The notes under the pieces: generated by a model
Database searches by the model: none
Seen by the model: only the letters and a program-made list of their open reading frames with translations
What the model was told of the DNA's origin: nothing
In this document: positions 41,019-49,383 of the stretch, piece by piece
Layout: every line of letters starts with the position of its first letter
Numbering within the stretch: the first letter of the stretch is position 1
NCBI GenBank assembly: GCA_037783545.1
Contig: JBBELK010000167.1
Coordinates: 806,001 to 870,000 of the forward strand
Direction of reading: 5' to 3'
From: Henricia sp. BOLD:AAB3569
Lineage: Eukaryota > Echinodermata > Asteroidea > Spinulosida > Echinasteridae
Length of the DNA: 64,000 nt
Translations under genes and position numbers: made by a program

Positions 41019-41021
41019 TAA
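41019..41021. repeat. Target-site duplication TAA, left of transposon copy 1
   Basis: The uninterrupted monomer reads CACACTAATTGTTGG. Here CACACTAA is followed by GGCCAATG, and TAATTGTTGG resumes after the element, so TAA is present on both sides. Confidence 0.9.
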
Positions 41022-41054
41022 GGCCAATGAAATTAGATGACTAGTTTCTCGTCA
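41022..41054 (+). repeat. 5' terminal inverted repeat, transposon copy 1 (33 bp)
   Basis: The arm begins GGCCAATGAAATTAGAT and ends CTAGTTTCTCGTCA. It pairs with 42246-42278 at 32 of 33 positions. The mismatch is at 41039. Confidence 0.95.
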
Positions 41055-41084
41055 GCGCCCGCATGTGATATTGACCCCGCATCA

Positions 41085-41118
41085 AAAAATTTCATTATTT
41101 CAAAAATTTCATTATTTT
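41085..41118. repeat. Two tandem 17-bp subterminal repeats, transposon copy 1
   Basis: AAAAATTTCATTATTTC at 41085-41101 is followed directly by the same sequence with a final T at 41102-41118. Its reverse complement contains AAATAATGA, the same core as the AATAATG repeats near the other end. Such inverted subterminal repeats are often transposase-binding sites in non-autonomous elements. That role here is inference. Confidence 0.75.
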
Positions 41119-41196
41119 GCCAAAAAAATGGGGGAAATCCGACACAAAATACTCCCAAGCGAAGTTTCTGTTTCGGTTGCGCATTCAGTGTTGTGC

Positions 41197-41210
41197 AGCT
41201 ACACGTAGCT
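41197..41210. repeat. Short palindromic repeat AGCTAC-AC-GTAGCT in transposon copy 1
   Basis: Perfect 6-bp arms are separated by two bases. The significance is unknown, and chance occurrence is possible in a 1.26-kb element. Confidence 0.5.
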
Positions 41211-41317
41211 TCGCAAAATGTATCACAGAACGCAGTATACCAACCGTACAGCATATCAGCGCTACCCCAGCACCCAGTATGGGCGGTGGCCGTACCAGCG
41301 AAAACCGTTCGTTGCAG

Positions 41318-41445
41318 GTCGAGTTCGGGCGGTCTGTTCTGAACTCGTTCTCGACGGATACGTGGTGTGTGATCCTGTTCCTAGTGCACTGTTTTCGGGT
41401 CGCGTTCGCGCCATGCGTGCCAAGAACAGACCGCCCGAATTCGAC
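41318..41445. repeat. Internal 23-bp inverted repeat (hairpin-forming), transposon copy 1
   Basis: The left arm at 41318-41340 and right arm at 41423-41445 pair at 22 of 23 positions around an 82-bp loop. The core is TTCGGGCGGTCTGTTCT and its complement. The arms are GC-rich compared with the AT-rich ends of the element. The only base that differs between the two transposon copies (41389 C, 48491 G) lies in this loop, where it changes AGTGCACT to AGTGCAGT. The repeat may be the remnant of another nested inverted-repeat element or a structural part of this one. Confidence 0.85.
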
Positions 41446-41589
41446 ATACGATAATTTGTGACCTCGTTTCCAGATCGCGTTATATGCACGGCCTTTGTAC
41501 ACGGAACTCGGGTTGTATATTTTTGCCGTGGTCACGAGGTTGGTAGATCGATTGTTTTCTGGCGCGCATTCACATGCAGATTTGTGTGT

Positions 41590-41802
41590 CTTTTGCAGTT
41601 TTGTGTGGATTTTTCCCGCTATGATCTGAATATGTTTTCCCTGGCGGTTTATCATGAAGACAGGTGTGTGATTAAATGAAAGATTGTGGACATCGGGGAT
41701 GTGAGCGATTCATATTCTTTTAATCAACTTTTCGACGAACTGAAGGCCGGTTTGGTCGATGGCATTGGCGAAGCAACGGAGTGGTTTCGCAATCGGAACT
41801 AG
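41590..41802 (+). pseudogene. Coding-like fragment with one in-frame TGA, transposon copy 1
   Basis: One frame reads through FCVDFSRYDLNMFSLAVYHE, meets TGA at 41677-41679, and continues in the same frame with IVDIGDVSDSYSFNQLFDEL and a GIGEATEWFRNR tail to TAG at 41800-41802. Amino-acid use on both sides of the TGA looks protein-like. The stretch follows TGTCTTTTGCAG (about 41590-41601), which resembles a splice acceptor. The frame opens after TAA at 41452-41454 and has no convincing ATG. I do not recognise the protein. It could be a captured host-gene exon, a decayed transposase exon, or chance. Confidence that it was ever coding is modest. Confidence 0.35.
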
Positions 41803-41819
41803 CTGTGCATTGGTTTACA

Positions 41820-42065
41820 CTATACAGCAACAGGGACAGCAGCGTCCACGGATTTTGGAACACGTGCATCTAGAGTAGGTTTCGTGGGTAGGAGCTGTAC
41901 CGATCTTATGGAATGCACACCCTCTTTGGGCCGGCCATGGGGGCCGTAAAGGCCTGCCATATTAAAATGTATTGCTCTTTCAAAACTCCTTTGTAACTTT
42001 CCCATGATTTTTGCCCTCTCAAGTTCTTCTTTCAAACACAAGCTACATGCAGGCCTTAACTCCAT
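41820..42065 (-). other. Unrecognised 81-codon open frame in transposon copy 1
   Basis: An ATG-started frame on the minus strand begins MELRPACSLCLKEELERAK, and its middle contains NMAGLYGPHGRPKEG. I see no known motif, no signal peptide and no membrane segment. Frames of this size arise by chance in 1.26 kb, so it is recorded only because the element otherwise has little coding potential. The identical frame exists in copy 2. Confidence 0.2.
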
Positions 42066-42191
42066 GGAACTGAGGAACTGATACTGGCACTAACTTTCTG
42101 GGCGACTTAGTTTTAGAGCCTAAATCAGTTTCAAAATAGCAGTTAGTGTATGTGTAACGGGTTGCATTTTTCATTGATAAGAATTTAAAGA

Positions 42192-42220
42192 AATAATGAA
42201 TAATGAATAATGAAAAAAAA
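42192..42220. repeat. Subterminal (AATAATG)x3 plus A8, transposon copy 1
   Basis: Three 7-bp AATAATG units at 42192-42212 are followed by eight A residues. The core is the reverse complement of the CATTATT motif in the 17-bp repeats near the 5' end, so similar motifs face each other from both ends of the element. Confidence 0.75.
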
Positions 42221-42245
42221 CCCTCATCAAAATTTGAAAAGTGGT

Positions 42246-42278
42246 TGACGAGAAACTAGTAATCTAATTTCATTGGCC
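42246..42278 (-). repeat. 3' terminal inverted repeat, transposon copy 1 (33 bp)
   Basis: The arm runs TGACGAGAAACTAG to TTTCATTGGCC. It is the inverted partner of 41022-41054. Confidence 0.95.
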
Positions 42279-42281
42279 TAA
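42279..42281. repeat. Target-site duplication TAA, right of transposon copy 1
   Basis: This is the second TAA. The satellite monomer resumes immediately with TTGTTGGCACAAAC. Confidence 0.9.
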
Positions 42282-44149
42282 TTGTTGGCACAAACAGACG
42301 TCGTTTTCGGCGAATACTGCGTCTCGAACGTTCGTTATTTTGGAACTGAAGGAATTTCCAGACAAACTTCAAATTTTGCCTGCTTAAACAGCTCTATGTC
42401 GCAAACTTGTTTTGCAAATTTGAACAGTTTCCCGTTCAAACTGACCGAGTTATTGGCGAATGTAATTAAAACTCGCTGCCGGCACACTAATTTTTTGCAC
42501 AAACAGACGTCGCTTTCGGCGAATACTGCGTCTCGAACGGTCGTTATTTTGGAACTGAAGGAATTTCCAGACAAACTTCCAATTTTGGCTGCTTAAACAG
42601 CTCTATGTCGCAAACTTGTTTTGCAAATTTGAACAGTTTCCCGTTCAAACTGACCGAGTTATTGGCGAATGAAGCTAAAACTCAATCTTGGCACACTAAT
42701 TGTTGTCACAAACAGACGTCGCTTTCGACGAATACTGCGTCTCGAACGGTCGTTATTTTGGAACTGAAGGAATTTCCAGACAAACTTCCAATTTTGCCTG
42801 CTTAAACAGCTCTATGTCGCAAACTTGTTTTGAAAATTTGAACAGTTTCCCGTTCAAACCGACCGAGTTATTGGCGAATGAAGCTAAAACTCAATCTCGG
42901 CACACTAATTGTTGGCACAAACAGACGTCGTTTTCGGCGAATACTGCGTCTCGAACGTTCGTTATTTTGGAACTGAAGGAATTTCCAGACAAACTTCAAA
43001 TTTTGCCTGCTTAAACAGCTCTATGTCGCAAACTTGTTTTGCAAATTTGAACAGTTTCCCGTTCAAACTGACCGAGTTATTGGCGAATGTAATTAAAACT
43101 CGCTGCCGGCACACTAATTTTTTGCACAAACAGACGTCGCTTTCGGCGAATACTGCGTCTCGAACGGTCGTTATTTTGGAACTGAAGGAATTTCCAGACA
43201 AACTTCCAATTTCGCCTGCTTAAACAGCTCTATGTCGCAAACTTGTTTTGCAAATTTGAACAGTTTCCCGTTCAAACCGACCGAGTTATTGGCGAATGAA
43301 GCTAAAACTCGCTGCCGGCACCCTAATTTTTGGCACAAACAGACGTCGCTTTCGGAAATACTGCGTCTCGAACGTTCGTTATTTTGGAACTGAAGGAATT
43401 TCCAGACAAACTTCCAATTTTGCCTGCTTAAACAGCTCTATGTCGCAAACTTGTTTTGCAAATTTGAACAGTTTCCTGTTTAAACCGACCGAGTTATTGG
43501 CGAATGAAGCTAAAACTCAATCTTGGCACACTAATTGTTGGCACAAACAGACGTCGCTTTCGGCAAATACTGCGTCTCGAACGGTCGTTATTTTGGAACT
43601 GAAGGAATTTCCAGACAAACTTCCAATTTTGCCTGCTTAAACAGCTCTATGTCGCAAACTTGTTTTGCAAATTTGAACAGTTTCCCGTTTAAACCGACCG
43701 AGTTATTGGCGAATGAAGCTAAAACTCAATCTTGGCACACTAATTGTTGGCACAAACAGACGTCGCTTTCGGCGTCTCGAACGGTCGTTATTTTGGAACT
43801 GAAGGAATTTCCAGACAAACTTCCAATTTTGCCTGCTTAAACAGCTCTATGTCGCAAACTTGTTTTGCAAATTTGAACAGTTTCCCGTTCAAACCGACCG
43901 AGTTATTGGCGAATGAAGCTAAAACTCAATATCGGCACACTAATTGTTGGCACAAACAGACGTCGCTTTCGGCGAATACTGCGTCTCGAACGGTCGTTAT
44001 TTTGGAACTGAAGGAATTTCCAGACAAACTTCCAATTTTGCCTGCTTAAACAGCTCTATGTCGCAAACATGTTTTGCAAATTTGAACAGTTTCCAGTTCA
44101 AACCGATCGAGTTATTGGCGAATGAAGCTAAAACTCAATCTTGGCACAC

Positions 44150-46350
44150 TAATTGTTGGCACAAACAGACGTCGCTTTCGGCGAATACTGCGTCTCGAAC
44201 GTTCGTTATTTTGGAACTGAAGGAATTTCCAGACAAACTTCCAATTTTGCCTGCTTAAACAGCTCTATGTCGCAAACTTGTTTTGCAAATTTGAACAGTT
44301 TCCCGTTCAAACCGACCGAGTTATTGGCGAATGAAGCTAAAACTCGCTGCCGGCACCCTAATTTTTGGCACAAACAGACGTCGCTTTCGGCAAATACTGC
44401 GTCTCGAACGGTCGTTATTTTGGAACTGAAGGAATTTCCAGACAAACTTCCAATTTTGCCTGCTTAAACAGCTCTATGTCGCAAACTTGTTTTGCAAATT
44501 TGAACAGTTTCCCGTTTAAACCGACCGAGTTATTGGCGAATGAAGCTAAAACTCAATCTTGGCACACTAATTGTTGGCACAAACAGACGTCGCTTTCGGC
44601 GAATACTGCGTCTCGAACGGTCGTTATTTTGGAACTGAAGGAATTTCCAGACAAACTTCCAATTTTGCCTGCTTAAACAGCTCTATGTCGCAAACTTGTT
44701 TTGCAAAATTGAACAGTTTCCCGTTCAAACTGACCGATTTATTGGCGAATGTAGCTAAAACTTGCTGCCGGTACACTAATTGTTGGCACAAACAGACGTC
44801 GCTTTCGGCGAATGCTGCGTCTCGAACGTTCGTTATTTTGGAACTGAAGGAATTTCCAGACAAACTTCCAATTTTGCCTGCTTAAACAGCTCTATGTCGC
44901 AAACTTGTTTTGCAAATTTGAACAGTTTCCCGTTCAAACCGACCGAGTTATTGGCGAATGAAGCTAAAACTCAATCTCGGCACACTAATTGTTGGCACAA
45001 ACAGACGTCGCTTTCGGCGAATACTGCGTCTCGAACGGTCGTTATTTTGGAACTGAAGGAATTTCCAGACAAACTTCCAATTTTGCCTGCTTAAACAGCT
45101 CTATGTCGCAAACTTGTTTTGCAAATTTGAACAGTTTCCCGTTCAAACCGACCGAGTTATTGGCGAATGAAGCTAAAACTCAATATCGGCACACTAATTG
45201 TTGGCACAAACAGACGTCGCTTTCGGCGAATACTGCGTCTCGAACGGTCGTTATTTTGGAACTGAAGGAATTTCCAGACAAACTTCCAATTTTGCCTGCT
45301 TAAACAGCTCTATGTCGCAAACATGTTTTGCAAATTTGAACAGTTTCCAGTTCAAACCGATCGAGTTATTGGCGAATGAAGCTAAAACTCAATCTTGGCA
45401 CACTAATTGTTGGCACAAACAGACGTCGCTTTCGGCGAATACTGCGTCTCGAACGTTCGTTATTTTGGAACTGAAGGAATTTCCAGACAAACTTCCAATT
45501 TTGCCTGCTTAAACAGCTCTATGTCGCAAACTTGTTTTGCAAATTTGAACAGTTTCCCGTTCAAACCGACCGAGTTATTGGCGAATGAAGCTAAAACTCG
45601 CTGCCGGCACCCTAATTTTTGGCACAAACAGACGTCGCTTTCGGCAAATACTGCGTCTCGAACGGTCGTTATTTTGGAACTGAAGGAATTTCCAGACAAA
45701 CTTCCAATTTTGCCTGCTTAAACAGCTCTATGTCGCAAACTTGTTTTGCAAATTTGAACAGTTTCCCGTTTAAACCGACCGAGTTATTGGCGAATGAAGC
45801 TAAAACTCAATCTTGGCACACTAATTGTTGGCACAAACAGACGTCGCTTTCGGCGAATACTGCGTCTCGAACGGTCGTTATTTTGGAACTGAAGGAATTT
45901 CCAGACAAACTTCCAATTTTGCCTGCTTAAACAGCTCTATGTCGCAAACTTGTTTTGCAAAATTGAACAGTTTCCCGTTCAAACTGACCGATTTATTGGC
46001 GAATGTAGCTAAAACTTGCTGCCGGTACACTAATTGTTGGCACAAACAGACGTCGCTTTCGGCGAATGCTGCGTCTCGAACGTTCGTTATTTTGGAACTG
46101 AAGGAATTTCCAGACAAACTTCCAATTTTGCCTGCTTAAACAGCTCTATGTCGCAAACTTGTTTTGCAAATTTGAACAGTTTCCCGTTCAAACCGACCGA
46201 GTTATTGGCGAATGAAGCTAAAACTCAATCTCGGCACACTAATTGTTGGCACAAACAGACGTCGCTTTCGGCGAATACTGCGTCTCGAACGGTCGTTATT
46301 TTGGAACTGAAGGAATTTCCAGACAAACTTCCAATTTTGCCTGCTTAAAC
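44150..46350. repeat. 1254-bp tandem duplication (six-monomer unit)
   Basis: Monomers from about 44.15 kb recur from about 45.41 kb at an offset of 1254, six full 209-bp units. The series runs through the GCGAATGCTGCG-type unit and the following TCTCGG-type unit before it diverges. Confidence 0.82.
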
Positions 46351-48120
46351 AGCTCTATGTCGCAAACTTGTTTTGCAAATTTGAACAGTTTCCCGTTCAA
46401 ACCGACCGAGTTATTGGCGAATGAAGCTAAAACTCAATCTTGGCACACTAATTGTTGGCACAAACAGACGTCGCTTTCGGCGGATACTGCGTCTCGAACG
46501 GTCGTTATTTTGGAACTGAAGGAATTTCCAAACAAACTTCCAATTTTGCCTGCTTAAACAGATCTATGTCGCAAACTTGTTTTGCAAATTTGAACAGTTT
46601 CCCGTTCAAACTGACCGATTTATTGGCGAATGTAGCTAAAACTTGCTGCCGGCACACTAATTGTTGGCACAAACAGACGTCGCTTTCGGCGAATGCTGCG
46701 TCTCGAACGTTCGTTATTTTGGAACTGAAGGAATTTCCAGACAAACTTCCAATTTTGCCTGCTTAAACAGCTCTATGTCGCAAACTTGTTTTGCAAATTT
46801 GAACAGTTTCCCGTTCAAACTGACCGATTTATTGGCGAATGTAGCTAAAACTTGCGGCCGGCACACTAATTGTTGGCACAAACAGACGTCGTTTTCGGCG
46901 AATACTGCGTCTCGAACGTTCGTTATTTTGGAACTGAAGGAATTTCCAGACAAACTTCCAATTTTGCCTGCTTAAACAGCTCTATGTCGCAAACATGTTT
47001 TGCAAATTTGAACAGTTTCCAGTTCAAACCGATCGAGTTATTGGCGAATGAAGCTAAAACTCAATCTTGGCACACTAATTGTTGGCACAAACAGACGTCG
47101 CTTTCGGCGAATACTGCGTCTCGAACGTTCGTTATTTTGGAACTGAAGGAATTTCCAGACAAACTTCCAATTTTGCCTGCTTAAACAGCTCTATGTCGCA
47201 AACTTGTTTTGCAAATTTGAACAGTTTCCCGTTCAAACCGACCGAGTTATTGGCGAATGAAGCTAAAACTCGCTGCCGGCACCCTAATTTTTGGCACAAA
47301 CAGACGTCGCTTTCGGCAAATACTGCGTCTCGAACGGTCGTTATTTTGGAACTGAAGGAATTTCCAGACAAACTTCCAATTTTGCCTGCTTAAACAGCTC
47401 TATGTCGCAAACTTGTTTTGCAAATTTGAACAGTTTCCCGTTTAAACCGACCGAGTTATTGGCGAATGAAGCTAAAACTCAATCTTGGCACACTAATTGT
47501 TGGCACAAACAGACGTCGCTTTCGGCGAATACTGCGTCTCGAACGGTCGTTATTTTGGAACTGAAGGAATTTCCAGACAAACTTCCAATTTTGCCTGCTT
47601 AAACAGCTCTATGTCGCAAACTTGTTTTGCAAAATTGAACAGTTTCCCGTTCAAACTTACCGATTTATTGGCGAATGTAGCTAAAACTTGCTGCCGGTAC
47701 ACTAATTGTTGGCACAAACAGACGTCGCTTTCGGCGAATGCTGCGTCTCGAACGTTCGTTATTTTGGAACTGAAGGAATTTCCAGACAAACTTCCAATTT
47801 TGCCTGCTTAAACAGCTCTATGTCGCAAACTTGTTTTGGAAATTTGAACAGTTTCCCGTTCAAACCGACCGAGTTATTGGCGAATGAAGCTAAAACTCAA
47901 TCTTGGCACACTAATTGTTGGCACAAACAGACGTCGCTTTCGGCGAATACTGCGTCTCGAACGGTCGTTATTTTGGAACTGAAGGAATTTCCAGACAAAC
48001 TTCCAATTTTGGCTGCTTAAACAGCTCTATGTCGCAAACTTGTTTTGCAAATTTGAACAGTTTCCCGTTCAAACTGACCGAGTTATTGGCGAATGAAGCT
48101 AAAACTCAATCTCGGCACAC

Positions 48121-48123
48121 TAA
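48121..48123. repeat. Target-site duplication TAA, left of transposon copy 2
   Basis: The duplication lies at the same monomer position and in the same sequence context as the left duplication of copy 1. Confidence 0.9.
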
Positions 48124-48156
48124 GGCCAATGAAATTAGATGACTAGTTTCTCGTCA
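48124..48156 (+). repeat. 5' terminal inverted repeat, transposon copy 2 (33 bp)
   Basis: Identical to 41022-41054. It pairs with 49348-49380 with one mismatch. Confidence 0.95.
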
Positions 48157-48186
48157 GCGCCCGCATGTGATATTGACCCCGCATCA

Positions 48187-48220
48187 AAAAATTTCATTAT
48201 TTCAAAAATTTCATTATTTT
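48187..48220. repeat. Two tandem 17-bp subterminal repeats, transposon copy 2
   Basis: Same sequence as 41085-41118. Confidence 0.75.
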
Positions 48221-48298
48221 GCCAAAAAAATGGGGGAAATCCGACACAAAATACTCCCAAGCGAAGTTTCTGTTTCGGTTGCGCATTCAGTGTTGTGC

Positions 48299-48312
48299 AG
48301 CTACACGTAGCT
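48299..48312. repeat. Short palindromic repeat AGCTAC-AC-GTAGCT in transposon copy 2
   Basis: Same sequence as 41197-41210. Confidence 0.5.
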
Positions 48313-48419
48313 TCGCAAAATGTATCACAGAACGCAGTATACCAACCGTACAGCATATCAGCGCTACCCCAGCACCCAGTATGGGCGGTGGCCGTACCAG
48401 CGAAAACCGTTCGTTGCAG

Positions 48420-48547
48420 GTCGAGTTCGGGCGGTCTGTTCTGAACTCGTTCTCGACGGATACGTGGTGTGTGATCCTGTTCCTAGTGCAGTGTTTTCGG
48501 GTCGCGTTCGCGCCATGCGTGCCAAGAACAGACCGCCCGAATTCGAC
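48420..48547. repeat. Internal 23-bp inverted repeat, transposon copy 2
   Basis: The arms at 48420-48442 and 48525-48547 are the same as in copy 1. The loop carries the copy-specific G at 48491. Confidence 0.85.
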
Positions 48548-48691
48548 ATACGATAATTTGTGACCTCGTTTCCAGATCGCGTTATATGCACGGCCTTTGT
48601 ACACGGAACTCGGGTTGTATATTTTTGCCGTGGTCACGAGGTTGGTAGATCGATTGTTTTCTGGCGCGCATTCACATGCAGATTTGTGTGT

Positions 48692-48904
48692 CTTTTGCAG
48701 TTTTGTGTGGATTTTTCCCGCTATGATCTGAATATGTTTTCCCTGGCGGTTTATCATGAAGACAGGTGTGTGATTAAATGAAAGATTGTGGACATCGGGG
48801 ATGTGAGCGATTCATATTCTTTTAATCAACTTTTCGACGAACTGAAGGCCGGTTTGGTCGATGGCATTGGCGAAGCAACGGAGTGGTTTCGCAATCGGAA
48901 CTAG
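48692..48904 (+). pseudogene. Coding-like fragment with one in-frame TGA, transposon copy 2
   Basis: Identical to the fragment in copy 1. The in-frame TGA is at 48779-48781 and the terminal TAG at 48902-48904. The stop is shared, so it predates the duplication. Confidence 0.35.
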
Positions 48905-48921
48905 CTGTGCATTGGTTTACA

Positions 48922-49167
48922 CTATACAGCAACAGGGACAGCAGCGTCCACGGATTTTGGAACACGTGCATCTAGAGTAGGTTTCGTGGGTAGGAGCTGT
49001 ACCGATCTTATGGAATGCACACCCTCTTTGGGCCGGCCATGGGGGCCGTAAAGGCCTGCCATATTAAAATGTATTGCTCTTTCAAAACTCCTTTGTAACT
49101 TTCCCATGATTTTTGCCCTCTCAAGTTCTTCTTTCAAACACAAGCTACATGCAGGCCTTAACTCCAT
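48922..49167 (-). other. Unrecognised 81-codon open frame in transposon copy 2
   Basis: Same frame as at 41820-42065 in copy 1, with no recognisable motif. It may be chance. Confidence 0.2.
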
Positions 49168-49293
49168 GGAACTGAGGAACTGATACTGGCACTAACTTTC
49201 TGGGCGACTTAGTTTTAGAGCCTAAATCAGTTTCAAAATAGCAGTTAGTGTATGTGTAACGGGTTGCATTTTTCATTGATAAGAATTTAAAGA

Positions 49294-49322
49294 AATAATG
49301 AATAATGAATAATGAAAAAAAA
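49294..49322. repeat. Subterminal (AATAATG)x3 plus A8, transposon copy 2
   Basis: Same as 42192-42220. Confidence 0.75.
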
Positions 49323-49347
49323 CCCTCATCAAAATTTGAAAAGTGGT

Positions 49348-49380
49348 TGACGAGAAACTAGTAATCTAATTTCATTGGCC
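49348..49380 (-). repeat. 3' terminal inverted repeat, transposon copy 2 (33 bp)
   Basis: Identical to 42246-42278. Confidence 0.95.
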
Positions 49381-49383
49381 TAA
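49381..49383. repeat. Target-site duplication TAA, right of transposon copy 2
   Basis: The monomer resumes with TTGTTGGCACAAAC, as after copy 1. Confidence 0.9.

Larger units (their letters stand above)
1..41021. repeat. 209-bp satellite array, segment 1 (about 197 monomers)
   Basis: Near-identical 209-bp units follow each other head to tail with no inversion and no spacer. A convenient monomer start is the ATGTCGCAAAC motif. Most units are 209 bp, 14 are 208 bp and 9 are 200 bp, which accounts for the segment length. Adjacent units usually differ at several recurrent sites rather than at random ones, so a limited set of monomer variants is reused in changing order. The segment is cut at its right end by a transposon inserted within a monomer. 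No gene is seen in this stretch. The open frames it contains shift frame at every unit and are not believed. The period is close to a nucleosome plus linker, which is common for centromeric satellites, but a centromeric role is inference. Confidence 0.98.
41022..42278. mobile_element. Non-autonomous DNA transposon, PIF/Harbinger-like, copy 1 (1257 bp)
   Basis: A 1257-bp block unrelated to the satellite interrupts one monomer. It has 33-bp terminal inverted repeats starting GGCCAATGAAATTAGAT, with one mismatch (41039 G against 42261 A), and is flanked by TAA on both sides. A 3-bp TWA duplication with GG-beginning TIRs is the established signature of PIF/Harbinger elements. No reading frame resembles a transposase or a Myb-like partner protein, so it must be mobilised in trans or be dead. 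It carries an internal 23-bp inverted repeat, subterminal AATAATG-type repeats in opposite orientation near the two ends, and one short coding-like stretch. It is larger than a typical MITE. The superfamily call rests on termini and TSD only. Confidence 0.88.
42279..48123. repeat. 209-bp satellite array, segment 2 (28 monomers)
   Basis: Removing the 1260 bp of transposon and target duplication from the 7102-bp spacing leaves 5842 bp. That is exactly 26 monomers of 209 bp, one of 208 and one of 200. The orientation and variants are as in segment 1. The first 1 kb is the copy of what follows the second transposon. No gene is seen. Confidence 0.97.
48124..49380. mobile_element. Non-autonomous DNA transposon, PIF/Harbinger-like, copy 2 (1257 bp)
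   Basis: This copy is 1257 bp long, like copy 1, and shifted by 7102 bp. I found one difference, 48491 G against 41389 C. It even shares the TIR mismatch (G at 48141). Its flanks match those of copy 1: at least about 200 bp on the left and about 1 kb on the right. It is therefore not an independent insertion. It was copied together with its satellite surroundings. Confidence 0.9.

Noticed and set aside
41037..41461. Overlapping plus-strand frames of 78-114 codons at the left of the transposon
   Set aside because: Several frames overlap over the same bases with low-quality compositions and alternative start codons. None is distinguishable from chance.
41185..41655. 156-codon minus-strand open frame in transposon copy 1 (and 48287-48757 in copy 2)
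   Set aside because: It shows no recognisable transposase or Myb features, runs through the internal inverted repeat on both arms, and overlaps other chance frames. Recorded as non-coding.
42063..42085. Homology between transposon interior and satellite (GGAACTGAGGAACTG versus GGAACTGAAGGAA)
   Set aside because: Only about nine matching bases with no extension. Chance similarity.
41022..42278. Tc1/mariner-type element with TA duplication
   Set aside because: The empty site at 30778-30780 shows a 3-bp TAA duplication and termini at GGCC. A TA reading would leave an unexplained extra base.
48124..49380. Second independent transposon insertion
   Set aside because: Insertion base, flanks and internal sequence are the same as in copy 1. 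Coincidence is far less likely than duplication.
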